Origin: Pseudomonadota bacterium
GTDB taxonomy: Bacteria; Pseudomonadota; Gammaproteobacteria; Steroidobacterales; Steroidobacteraceae
DNA: 5,005 bases
Direction of reading: 5' to 3'
Assembly: GCA_021850555.1 (NCBI GenBank)
Contig: JAJZLX010000421.1
Coordinates: 1 to 5,005 of the forward strand
This document shows, one piece after another, positions 1 through 5,005 of the stretch. Every line of letters begins with the position of its first letter. The stretch's first letter is position 1. The position numbers and the translations under genes were made by a program. Under the pieces are notes generated by a model that was not told the origin of the DNA, did no database searches, and worked only from the letters and a program-made list of their open reading frames with translations.

Positions 1-193
1 TCACGATGATGATAATGACCGCGACGATGCGCGCGACCGGCCCCTGGATGGAGTCGAGGATCGCCTGCAGCGGCGCCTCCCAGGGCATATTGGATCCGGC
101 CGCGAATGCCGGCGCGCCGTAGAGCATCGAGCCGAGCAGCGCAATCACGTAGGCGAGCGCGCGATGGAGGCGAGGCGAGCGATGGGTGTTCAT
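1..193 (-). CDS. trbC: TrbC-type conjugative pilin precursor (N-terminal part, cut by window edge)
   Basis: The product is the major pilin (VirB2/TrbC family) of a trb-type mating-pair-formation system; in this family it is exported, processed and assembled into the conjugative pilus. Sixty-four codons are visible from ATG at 193; the rest lies beyond position 1. Residues 1-31 form a good signal peptide: basic start (HRSPRLHR), hydrophobic core around residues 12-27, and an A-F-A site at 29-31 followed by A-G-S. The start of the mature protein, MPWEAPLQAILDSIQGP at 36-52, matches the typical TrbC mature N-terminus, and a hydrophobic run (IVAVIIIIV, 56-64) opens the first membrane helix. The start codon overlaps the trbB stop (ATGA, 193-190), with a Shine-Dalgarno AGGGGA seven bases upstream. 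Seen: frame, signal peptide, overlap. Known: family motif. Inferred: pilin function. I am confident of the family; the C-terminal half cannot be judged. Confidence 0.88.
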   Translation of the reverse strand, partial: MNTHRSPRLHRALAYVIALLGSMLYGAPAFAAGSNMPWEAPLQAILDSIQGPVARIVAVIIIIV

Positions 194-1224
194 GATCGGT
201 TCCCCTGGCGGTGAGCGGTGAAGTGAGAGCAGGCGGGCTCGAGGTGATAGCCCTGCGCATCGAATCCCGTGACCCGCACGAGTTCCTCGACGCGCCGGGA
301 ACGCCCGCGCCCGGCGAGAAAGACGATGAGATCGACGGACTCGGCGATGAGCGCCTGGGGCACGGTGAGGACGACTTCCTGGATGAGTTGCTCGAGGCGA
401 GTGAGCGCGCCCCGCGCCGACCCGGCGTGAAGGGTCGCGATTCCCCCCGGATGCCCGGTCCCCCAGGCCTTCAGCAAATCGAGCGCCTCACCGCCACGGA
501 CCTCGCCCACCACGATCCGATCGGGCCGCAGGCGCAGCGCCGATCGCACCAGGTCCGCCATGGACGCCAATCCCCGCCGGGTCTGCAGCGGCACGTGATC
601 GTCGGCCCGGCACTGCAGCTCCACGGTGTCCTCGAGCATGAGGACCCGATCTCCGGTCAGGGCGATCTCAAGCAGCAGTGCGTTGGCGAGTGTCGTCTTG
701 CCCGTAGAAGTCCCGCCCGCAATCAGGATGTTCTTCCGCTCGCGGACCGCCTCCTGCAGGACGAGCGCCTGGGATTCGGTGAGAACCTCGTCGGCGACAT
801 ACTTCGTGAGCGGGATTACGCCCGCCGTGCGCTTTCGGATCGAGAAGGTGGGACCGCGCACGATGGGCGGCAGCACGCCCTCGAAGCGCTCCCCGGTCTC
901 GGGCAGCACGGCGGAGATGATTGGCGCGCCAGGATGCACCTCGAGACGCAGGTGCGCAGCGACGAGCCGGATGATGCGATCGCCGTCCTCGCGCGAGAGA
1001 CAGATGCCGGAGCGACGCCGGCCGGTATCGAGCCGGTCGAACCAGAGCGTCCCGTCGGGGTTCAAGAGGATCTCGACGACTTCCGGGTCCTCGAGCGCCA
1101 CGGCGATCGCCTCCCCCATCGCGGTACGCAGCATCCGGGTCTGCCGGCTCGTCATCACCGCGAGCGGCGAGCGGTGCTCGGCACGCTGGTGTCCCCCGTC
1201 GCTGATCTTGACGACTTCCGTCAT
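190..1224 (-). CDS. trbB: TrbB conjugal transfer ATPase (VirB11/GspE-type secretion ATPase)
   Basis: A 344-residue cytoplasmic, probably hexameric traffic ATPase of the PulE/VirB11 superfamily that energises assembly of the conjugative channel and pilus. Motifs are in the expected order: N-terminal domain with MLRTAMG (31-37) and EILLNPDGTLWFDR (51-64), typical of TrbB; SIRKR (128-132); Walker A GGTSTGKT (170-177); Asp box RVLMLEDTVEL (193-203); Walker B RPDRIVVGEVRGGE (233-246); His box GHPGGIATLHAGSA (257-270). No key residue is missing and the length is normal. The start is ATG 1224: it overlaps the stop of the upstream gene (ATGA) and has a strong GGGGAGGG ribosome site. The frame is also open upstream to about 1977, but that stretch is antisense-frame noise over two other genes and is not part of TrbB. 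The stop overlaps the trbC start. Identification is firm; the Trb rather than VirB11 label rests on the motifs plus neighbours. Confidence 0.96.
   Translation of the reverse strand: MTEVVKISDGGHQRAEHRSPLAVMTSRQTRMLRTAMGEAIAVALEDPEVVEILLNPDGTLWFDRLDTGRRRSGICLSREDGDRIIRLVAAHLRLEVHPGAPIISAVLPETGERFEGVLPPIVRGPTFSIRKRTAGVIPLTKYVADEVLTESQALVLQEAVRERKNILIAGGTSTGKTTLANALLLEIALTGDRVLMLEDTVELQCRADDHVPLQTRRGLASMADLVRSALRLRPDRIVVGEVRGGEALDLLKAWGTGHPGGIATLHAGSARGALTRLEQLIQEVVLTVPQALIAESVDLIVFLAGRGRSRRVEELVRVTGFDAQGYHLEPACSHFTAHRQGNRS
201..206 (-). promoter_or_regulatory. Ribosome binding site of trbC
   Basis: AGGGGA on the minus strand, within the end of trbB and seven bases before ATG 193. It supports the overlapping ATGA start of trbC. 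Confidence 0.7.
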
Positions 1225-1691
1225 TGCCCACCCTCCCCGATCGACTGCACGGCATCCTCGGCCGCCTTCGCGTACGCGCGCCCATCGGTGCCGAGCTCTT
1301 CCGTCAGCCGCCGAGCCAGACTGTGTCCGCGGTGCAGGTGGCGACCGAGCTGCTCGACGAATTGCTCGAAGCGCGCCCGCCCCTGCGCGCGCACGGCCTC
1401 CTGGTGCTCCGGCGGAACGGGCGTCGAGACCGTGAGGTAGTGCCGGATGAAGAGCGCGACCGCCTCGATGAGGATGGTCTGATCGCGCTCGAGGAGATCG
1501 AACTGATGCGTCAGCCGGTCGAGACGGCGCGCAATCACGGCTTCCCGCTGATCCGCGCCGTCCGGGGACAGGAACGAAGCGAGCGCTGCCGCCACGATGC
1601 TCGACTTCGACAGCCCTCGCATCATCCCGAGCTCCGCGAGCCGCTTCGCGTGCGCGGGCTGAAGGTACAGATTCAGGCGCGAGCGGCTCAC
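1221..1691 (-). CDS. Ribbon-helix-helix (CopG-like) protein of the traG-trbB interval
   Basis: A 156-residue protein with an N-terminal ribbon-helix-helix fold: a short strand SRLNLYL (4-10), helix at about 12-24, turn GLSKS (26-30) and helix SSIVAAALASFL (30-41). RHH proteins bind DNA as dimers through the strand. Residues 45-156 form a long, charged, mostly helical extension (ARRLDRL, FDLLERDQ, HYLTVSTPVPPEHQ, ARFEQFVEQLGRHL), well beyond the roughly 45 residues a minimal RHH domain needs. Such proteins, often annotated as CopG-family regulators, sit between traG and trbB in Tn4371-like elements. The start is GTG 1691, overlapping the traG stop (GTGA); no good Shine-Dalgarno is seen, so translation probably depends on coupling to traG. 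Its stop overlaps the trbB ATG. The role is unproven: it could autoregulate the operon or act as a relaxosome accessory protein. The fold and neighbourhood are solid, the function is inference. Confidence 0.88.
   Translation of the reverse strand: MSRSRLNLYLQPAHAKRLAELGMMRGLSKSSIVAAALASFLSPDGADQREAVIARRLDRLTHQFDLLERDQTILIEAVALFIRHYLTVSTPVPPEHQEAVRAQGRARFEQFVEQLGRHLHRGHSLARRLTEELGTDGRAYAKAAEDAVQSIGEGGQ
1231..1238 (-). promoter_or_regulatory. Ribosome binding site of trbB
   Basis: GGGGAGGG on the minus strand, inside the last codons of the ribbon-helix-helix gene, with its GGAGG core seven bases before ATG 1224. It fixes the trbB start and rules out the long upstream extension of the same frame. 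Confidence 0.8.
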
Positions 1692-3679
1692 AGCGGCAGC
1701 CCGTCATCGGGATCGAGCGGCGCAAGCCGCACGGCGCGCTCAAGGACGTGCTCCGGCTCGAAGAGATCGCCCGTCTCGAAGTCGGGGTCGAGACCGATGA
1801 GGCCGTCGAGCGCCTTCGGTCGCGACTCACCGAGTTCTCCGTCGAGGGTGCCATCCTCGCGAGAAAGGCCGCCGCCCTCGTCCTCGACGCCTGCGATCGC
1901 CGCCATTCCGGGCGCCTGGTGGCATGCGGGGGGTAGAGAGGCTGCCAGCCAGTCGTGGGGGTGGGGAGGCGGCGCATCGCAGGTGCCGGCAGCCGAGGGC
2001 AAAGGCGGCGGCAAAAGGCGACCGGTGAAGTTACGGTCCTCGAAGTAGCGCAGCTTCTTCGCCCGCACCGGTGGGTGTCCCGAGATCATCAGGATCTCCT
2101 CATCGGGCGGCAGCTGCATGACCTCGCCCGGCGTCAGGAGCGAACGGGCGGTCTCCTGACGCGACACCATCAGGTGCCCGAGCCAGGGCGAGAGCCGGTG
2201 ACCGGCATAGTTGCGCTGGGCGCGAAGCTCCGTCGTGGTGCCGAGCGCATCCGAGATGCGCTTCGCGGTGCGCTCGTCGTTCGTCGCGAACGCCACCCGC
2301 ACATGACAGTTGTCGAGGATCGAGTTGTTGGGGCCATAGGCCTTCTCGATCTGATTGAGCGACTGCGCGATGAGGAAAGCGCGCAACCCATAACCCGCCA
2401 TGAAGGACAGCGCCGACTCGAAGAAGTCGAGCCGCCCGAGCGCCGGAAACTCATCGAGCATGAAAAGCACGCGGCGGCGCTTCGGCTGCCCGTGCTGCAG
2501 TTCGAGGGTCTCGGTGAGCCGCCGCCCGATCTGGTTGAGCAGCAGCCGGATGAGCGGCTTGGTCCGAACAATGTCCGCCGGCGGAACGACGAGGTAGAGC
2601 GAGACCGGATGCTCACCATCCACCAGGTCCGCGATCCGCCAATCATAGCGGCTTGTGACTTGAGCCACGGTCGGATCCCGATAGAGCCCCAGGAAACTCA
2701 TCGCCGTCGACAGCACGCCCGAGCGCTCGTTGTCGGCCTTGTTGAGCACCTCCCGGGCGGCGCTGGCAACAACGGGATGCGGGCGGTCGCCGAGATGATG
2801 CGTGGTCATCATCGAGCGCAGCGTCCGCTCGATGGGCTGCGCGGGATCTGAGAGAAAGCTCGCAACGCCGCTCAGGGTCTTGTCCTCGCAGGCATAGAGG
2901 ACGTGAAGAATCGTCCCCACCAGCAGCGAGTGACTCGTCTTCTCCCAGTGGTTCCGCCGCTCGAGCGCACCCTCCGGATCGACCAGGATGTCGGCGATGT
3001 TCTGCACATCCCGCACCTCCTGCGCTCCGCGACGCACCTCGAGAAGCGGGTTGTACGCCGCGGAGCGCGCATCGACGGGATTGAAGAGCAGACAGTGCGA
3101 GCACCGCGCCCGCCACCCGGCCGTGAGCTGCCAGTTCTCGCCCTTGATGTCGTGGATGACCGCGGAATCCGGCCAGGTGAGGAGCGTCGGAATCACCAGC
3201 CCCACGCCCTTTCCCGACCGGGTCGGCGCGAAGGCCATGACATGCTCGGGGCCATCGTGGCGCAGGTATCGGCGGCCGATCCGGCCGAGAAAGACTCCGG
3301 CGGACCGGGTGAGCTGGGCTCGGCGGAGATCCTGCTCCATCGCCCAGCGCGCCGACCCGTAGGTCGTCACCAGTTTTGACTGCCGCGCCCGCCAGACCGA
3401 ACCCAGGAACGCAGCACCCGCGGCGAGCAGGCCGCTCCCGGCCGCAATGGCCCCGCCGAAGTCGAAGATGCCCGGCGCATAGGGCTCGTAGGCATACCAC
3501 CACTCGAAGAGCCGCCAGGGGCGGTAGACGGGGACACCGCGGATCAGAAACCACGGCGCCCCAAGACGCATCTGGTACCCGAGGGCACCCGCGGTCCATT
3601 CCGTGGCGTACCACGTGCCCGCCAGTACAATCCCGAACACGATCAGGATCTGGCCGATGAGGACTTTGGTAGGGGTCAC
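1688..3679 (-). CDS. traG: TraG/VirD4-type conjugative coupling protein (T4CP)
   Basis: A 663-residue inner-membrane ATPase that links the relaxosome to the mating channel and pumps the transferred DNA-relaxase complex. Two N-terminal membrane helices are visible (about 7-22 and 75-94), separated by an aromatic periplasmic segment with VYRPWRLFEWWYAYEPYAPG (51-70). The cytoplasmic NTPase follows: TYGSARWA (106-113), Walker A APTRSGKGVG (151-160), HDIKGENW (176-183), Walker B VLFMLDEFPALG (404-415), and the T4CP motif IAQSLNQIEKAYG (437-449). After about 555 the chain turns proline-rich and then acidic, ending LDPDDGLPL (655-663), a tail recalled from Tn4371-type TraG. The start is GTG 3679, preceded by GGAGAGAG at a six-base spacing; it yields the usual MT.TKVLIGQ beginning. 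The stop overlaps the next gene's GTG. Length and motifs are intact. The identification is firm; the substrate relaxase is not in the window. Confidence 0.96.
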   Translation of the reverse strand: MTPTKVLIGQILIVFGIVLAGTWYATEWTAGALGYQMRLGAPWFLIRGVPVYRPWRLFEWWYAYEPYAPGIFDFGGAIAAGSGLLAAGAAFLGSVWRARQSKLVTTYGSARWAMEQDLRRAQLTRSAGVFLGRIGRRYLRHDGPEHVMAFAPTRSGKGVGLVIPTLLTWPDSAVIHDIKGENWQLTAGWRARCSHCLLFNPVDARSAAYNPLLEVRRGAQEVRDVQNIADILVDPEGALERRNHWEKTSHSLLVGTILHVLYACEDKTLSGVASFLSDPAQPIERTLRSMMTTHHLGDRPHPVVASAAREVLNKADNERSGVLSTAMSFLGLYRDPTVAQVTSRYDWRIADLVDGEHPVSLYLVVPPADIVRTKPLIRLLLNQIGRRLTETLELQHGQPKRRRVLFMLDEFPALGRLDFFESALSFMAGYGLRAFLIAQSLNQIEKAYGPNNSILDNCHVRVAFATNDERTAKRISDALGTTTELRAQRNYAGHRLSPWLGHLMVSRQETARSLLTPGEVMQLPPDEEILMISGHPPVRAKKLRYFEDRNFTGRLLPPPLPSAAGTCDAPPPHPHDWLAASLPPACHQAPGMAAIAGVEDEGGGLSREDGTLDGELGESRPKALDGLIGLDPDFETGDLFEPEHVLERAVRLAPLDPDDGLPL

Positions 3680-3685
3680 GCCGAA

Positions 3686-3693
3686 CTCTCTCC
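3686..3693 (-). promoter_or_regulatory. Ribosome binding site of traG
   Basis: GGAGAGAG on the minus strand ends six bases before GTG 3679. It supports choosing this GTG as the traG start, together with the family-typical N-terminus that follows. Confidence 0.7.
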
Positions 3694-3697
3694 GCTC

Positions 3698-3708
3698 CGG
3701 GTGCCAAC
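3698..3708. repeat. 11-bp direct repeat, copy 1 (CGGGTGCCAAC)
   Basis: This copy lies just upstream of the traG ribosome site; the identical 11 bases recur at 3824-3834, 126 bp away and in the same orientation. The two copies bracket the palindromes and the promoter candidate. Confidence 0.55.
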
Positions 3709-3733
3709 ACAGTGCGTGCTGGCGCGGGGGGAG

Positions 3734-3762
3734 AGGATTTCGGACCTATCAGGTCACGTCAA
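3734..3762 (-). promoter_or_regulatory. Weak sigma70-type promoter candidate for traG
   Basis: On the minus strand TTGACG (3762-3757, five of six matches to the -35 consensus) is followed after 17 bases by AATCCT (3739-3734, only three of six to the -10). It would start a transcript with a leader of about 45-50 bases before GTG 3679. The -10 is poor, as might be expected of an activated or tightly controlled transfer promoter, but it may also be chance. Confidence 0.3.
3743..3755. promoter_or_regulatory. Interrupted palindrome (possible operator) inside the promoter candidate
   Basis: GACCT-ATC-AGGTC is a perfect dyad with five-base arms and a three-base centre. It falls in the spacer between the -35 and -10 candidates for traG, where a bound repressor would block polymerase. 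The operator role is inferred from position only. Confidence 0.35.
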
Positions 3763-3769
3763 AGCCGAT

Positions 3770-3782
3770 CTTCGCAACGAAG
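3770..3782. promoter_or_regulatory. Second interrupted palindrome upstream of the promoter candidate
   Basis: CTTCG-CAA-CGAAG is a perfect dyad with the same five-three-five geometry as the one at 3743-3755, with centres 27 bp apart. It begins eight bases upstream of the -35 candidate. The arm sequences differ, so the two need not bind the same protein. It could equally be a small RNA hairpin. Confidence 0.3.
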
Positions 3783-3823
3783 TTACTCTGCATGGAATCA
3801 ATGGAAACTTGGTCTAGGGTGAG

Positions 3824-3834
3824 CGGGTGCCAAC
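3824..3834. repeat. 11-bp direct repeat, copy 2 (CGGGTGCCAAC)
   Basis: Identical to 3698-3708. This copy also overlaps a small dyad, GGTGC-CAACGC-GCACC at 3826-3841, which the first copy does not share. Function unknown. Confidence 0.55.
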
Positions 3835-3874
3835 GCGCACCGGACGGCGGCGACTACGCATGGCTAATCGATCG

Positions 3875-3897
3875 AAATTAAGGCCCCAATCGGGGCC
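3875..3897 (-). terminator. Candidate rho-independent terminator downstream of the unrecognised gene
   Basis: Read on the minus strand, GGCCCC-GATT-GGGGCC (3897-3882) forms a perfect six-pair all-GC stem with a four-base loop, followed at once by TTAATTT (3881-3875). It lies about 110 bases past the stop at 4007, in the right orientation to end that transcript before traG. The T-tract is interrupted by two A residues, so strength is uncertain. On the plus strand there is no T-run after the stem. Confidence 0.5.
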
Positions 3898-4006
3898 CGG
3901 AAGCCCTGATAACCCGCCGACGCGAACCGTGCCTCGAGCACATCTGGCTCAATAGGAAAGCCGCCGCACAGTTTGACGTTACATGCCACAGAGCCGAGCC
4001 GCAGGA

Positions 4007-5005
4007 CTACCAGCGATATGCGTTTCTCCGTTCGGCGTGCTCAATAAGTTCCATGACTCCGAGCGGCCAATCGATACCCTCATTGGCAAGATGTCTGAAC
4101 CGCTCTCCTAAGGCAAGGGGCGAATTGACGTTGCGCTGGAGCTCGTATGCGCTCATAACATCCTCGAGCACGGTTTCGCAGATTCTCGATTTCGCGTCCT
4201 GCTCCTTTAGCGCACTCACATGGAGACCCCACAAGGAAGAGCCTGTTGCCATACTCGTAAGCTCGTATACAAATAAGCCGGCCCACCATCCGACCGTTCG
4301 CCAGGCACCGTAGCCGGCGGCGACTGCCAGTGCTAGCGAGATTATTCCCCCTATGAGCAGGCCCGCAGTTGAGGGAGGCGCCTTCTTCGCTGCGCGGTAC
4401 GATAGTCCGCGCCGGGCAATCCACCGTTGCGGACAACGGACTAGACCTCTCTGCAATGACTTGACGTCCTTATGGATCTCTAGTCCGTAGTTGTAGATCA
4501 AGAAGTCCAGTAGTAGCCTCTCGAGGCTCGCGCACGTAGCCCAGGGCTTTCGCAAATATTCGGCCACAAGACCGGAAACGTCGTTGCCGGGTGGCCAATA
4601 CTCATCATCGTTCTCGCCGCCCATGATCGCGCTGCGCAGATTGCGCGGGCGCCAAATCCAATCCATTTGATTCCTATCTTTCTCAAAATTGCTAAGCTTC
4701 TTGCGATAATACTCAAGTGCTCTCTCGGCACCTGCAAAATGACAGAAGGGATTCATCGCTTCATGCATGTCATCAACCAACTTGAGTCCTGCTTTTACTT
4801 CCTCCTCCAAGTCGGCGGCGCATATTTCTTTTTCCACGGACCAGGCTTGAATGGATAACATCAACTCATAGGCGAGCCCGCGCTTTTCACCCTTCATTTC
4901 ACCGATGGATTTCTCGTAAGCTCTCAGAACAGGGGCGCGAAAGAATCCCTTCGGGGTAAAGTCTTCCCCGAGCACAAACTCAAAGCCGGTCAGCGCCAGA
5001 ATTCT
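4007..5005 (-). CDS. Unrecognised protein with a C-terminal two-helix membrane hairpin (5' end outside window)
   Basis: I do not recognise this protein. A GTG at 4975 would give 322 residues, but the frame stays open through 5005 with protein-like sequence (RILALTGFEF), so the true start is probably outside the window. Numbering from GTG 4975: residues 1-100 are mainly charged and helical (EKSIGEMKGEKRG 21-33, ADLEEEVKAGLKLVDDMHEA 54-73, YYRKKLSNFEKDRNQ 89-103); a tryptophan-rich acidic stretch follows (DWIWRPRN 105-112, ENDDEYWPPGND 121-132), then a helical part with LERLLLDFLIYNYGLEIHKD (151-170). Two hydrophobic segments (about 204-224 and 228-240), separated by a few residues with one arginine, could form a membrane hairpin; a polar tail ends at TAG. 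Base composition is lower in GC than traG (some stretches near 42 percent by hand count against about 70), suggesting separately acquired cargo. No catalytic motif is seen. It reads in the same direction as traG but is separated from it by about 325 bp with a possible terminator, so it is likely a separate transcription unit. Confidence 0.75.
   Translation of the reverse strand, partial: RILALTGFEFVLGEDFTPKGFFRAPVLRAYEKSIGEMKGEKRGLAYELMLSIQAWSVEKEICAADLEEEVKAGLKLVDDMHEAMNPFCHFAGAERALEYYRKKLSNFEKDRNQMDWIWRPRNLRSAIMGGENDDEYWPPGNDVSGLVAEYLRKPWATCASLERLLLDFLIYNYGLEIHKDVKSLQRGLVRCPQRWIARRGLSYRAAKKAPPSTAGLLIGGIISLALAVAAGYGAWRTVGWWAGLFVYELTSMATGSSLWGLHVSALKEQDAKSRICETVLEDVMSAYELQRNVNSPLALGERFRHLANEGIDWPLGVMELIEHAERRNAYRW

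Larger units (their letters stand above)
3680..4006. other. Intergenic stretch between the unrecognised gene and traG
   Basis: No convincing gene was found on either strand; plus-strand frames entering from the traG side are antisense shadows without ribosome sites. What it does hold: a GC-rich hairpin followed by a T-rich run at 3897-3875, two 13-bp interrupted palindromes (3743-3755 and 3770-3782), an 11-bp direct repeat (3698-3708 and 3824-3834), a weak promoter candidate (3762-3734) and the traG ribosome site. The part from about 3900 to 4006 shows only a small dyad, GTGC-CTCGA-GCAC at 3929-3941, of doubtful meaning. It is the probable control region of the traG-trb operon. Confidence 0.7.

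Noticed and set aside
211..1440. Long plus-strand open frame (409 codons) opposite trbB and the RHH gene
   Set aside because: It is antisense to two well-identified genes; such long frames are common opposite GC-rich coding sequence. The translation shows no domain and no ribosome site.
1225..1977. Upstream continuation of the trbB reading frame, giving an apparent 595-residue protein
   Set aside because: The extra 251 residues are arginine- and serine-rich low-complexity sequence overlapping the RHH gene and the end of traG. The ATG at 1224 has the ribosome site and stop/start overlap, and the protein from there has normal TrbB length.
1224..2851. Plus-strand open frames (274 and 298 codons) opposite the RHH gene and traG
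   Set aside because: Arg/Gly/Pro-rich antisense shadows without recognisable motifs; traG on the other strand has intact motifs throughout.
2643..3710. Minus-strand 355-codon frame starting at 3710, overlapping traG in another frame
   Set aside because: It is out of frame with traG over nearly its whole length, and its translation is low-complexity. The traG frame carries the membrane helices and the Walker A motif in the same stretch.
3792..3806. ATGGAA repeated with a nine-base period
   Set aside because: Only two six-base units; too short to distinguish from chance, and no further copies were seen nearby.
3603..3881. Plus-strand 92-codon frame running into the intergenic stretch
   Set aside because: Begins antisense to traG, has no convincing ribosome site or domain, and ends beside the terminator-like hairpin; treated as chance.
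4080..4737. Other minus-strand frames (118 and 79 codons) inside the unrecognised gene
   Set aside because: They overlap the longer 4007-5005 frame, whose translation has balanced composition and plausible membrane segments; the short ones look like frame shadows.
1..5005. CRISPR array, tRNA/rRNA genes, insertion sequence ends, oriT
   Set aside because: I looked for regular repeats, tRNA-like stems, transposase motifs and nick-site-like inverted repeats and saw none that I could support.

Overview
The window is a piece of a conjugative transfer module from a GC-rich Proteobacterium. It most resembles the transfer region of Tn4371-family integrative and conjugative elements or a related trb-type plasmid. 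That assignment rests on the gene order coupling protein (traG/virD4) - ribbon-helix-helix protein - trbB - trbC and on recognisable protein motifs. No integrase, relaxase, replication gene or att site is visible, so ICE versus plasmid cannot be decided here. All supported genes lie on the minus strand, so transcription runs from high to low coordinates.

Layout in transcription order: (1) 5005-4007, the 3' part of an unrecognised gene of clearly lower GC, encoding a mostly soluble protein with two adjacent hydrophobic segments near its C-terminus; its reading frame is open to the window edge. (2) 4006-3680, about 325 bp without a convincing gene. It holds a terminator-like hairpin, two short interrupted palindromes, an 11-bp direct repeat and a weak promoter candidate for traG. 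(3) 3679-1688, traG, the type IV coupling protein. (4) 1691-1221, a ribbon-helix-helix (CopG-like) protein. (5) 1224-190, trbB, the secretion ATPase. (6) 193-1, the first 64 codons of trbC, the pilin precursor, cut by the window edge.

The four transfer genes are joined by 4-base stop/start overlaps (GTGA, ATGA, ATGA), so they very probably form one translationally coupled operon that continues beyond position 1, by family precedent into trbD, trbE, trbJ, trbL, trbF, trbG and trbI. TraG would deliver the relaxase-DNA complex to the mating channel, TrbB would power pilus or channel assembly, and TrbC would be the pilus subunit. The small DNA-binding-type protein may regulate the operon or assist at the relaxosome.

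The transfer genes themselves look ordinary. The parts worth a second look are the unrecognised low-GC gene upstream, which looks like accessory cargo, and the structured non-coding stretch between it and traG.
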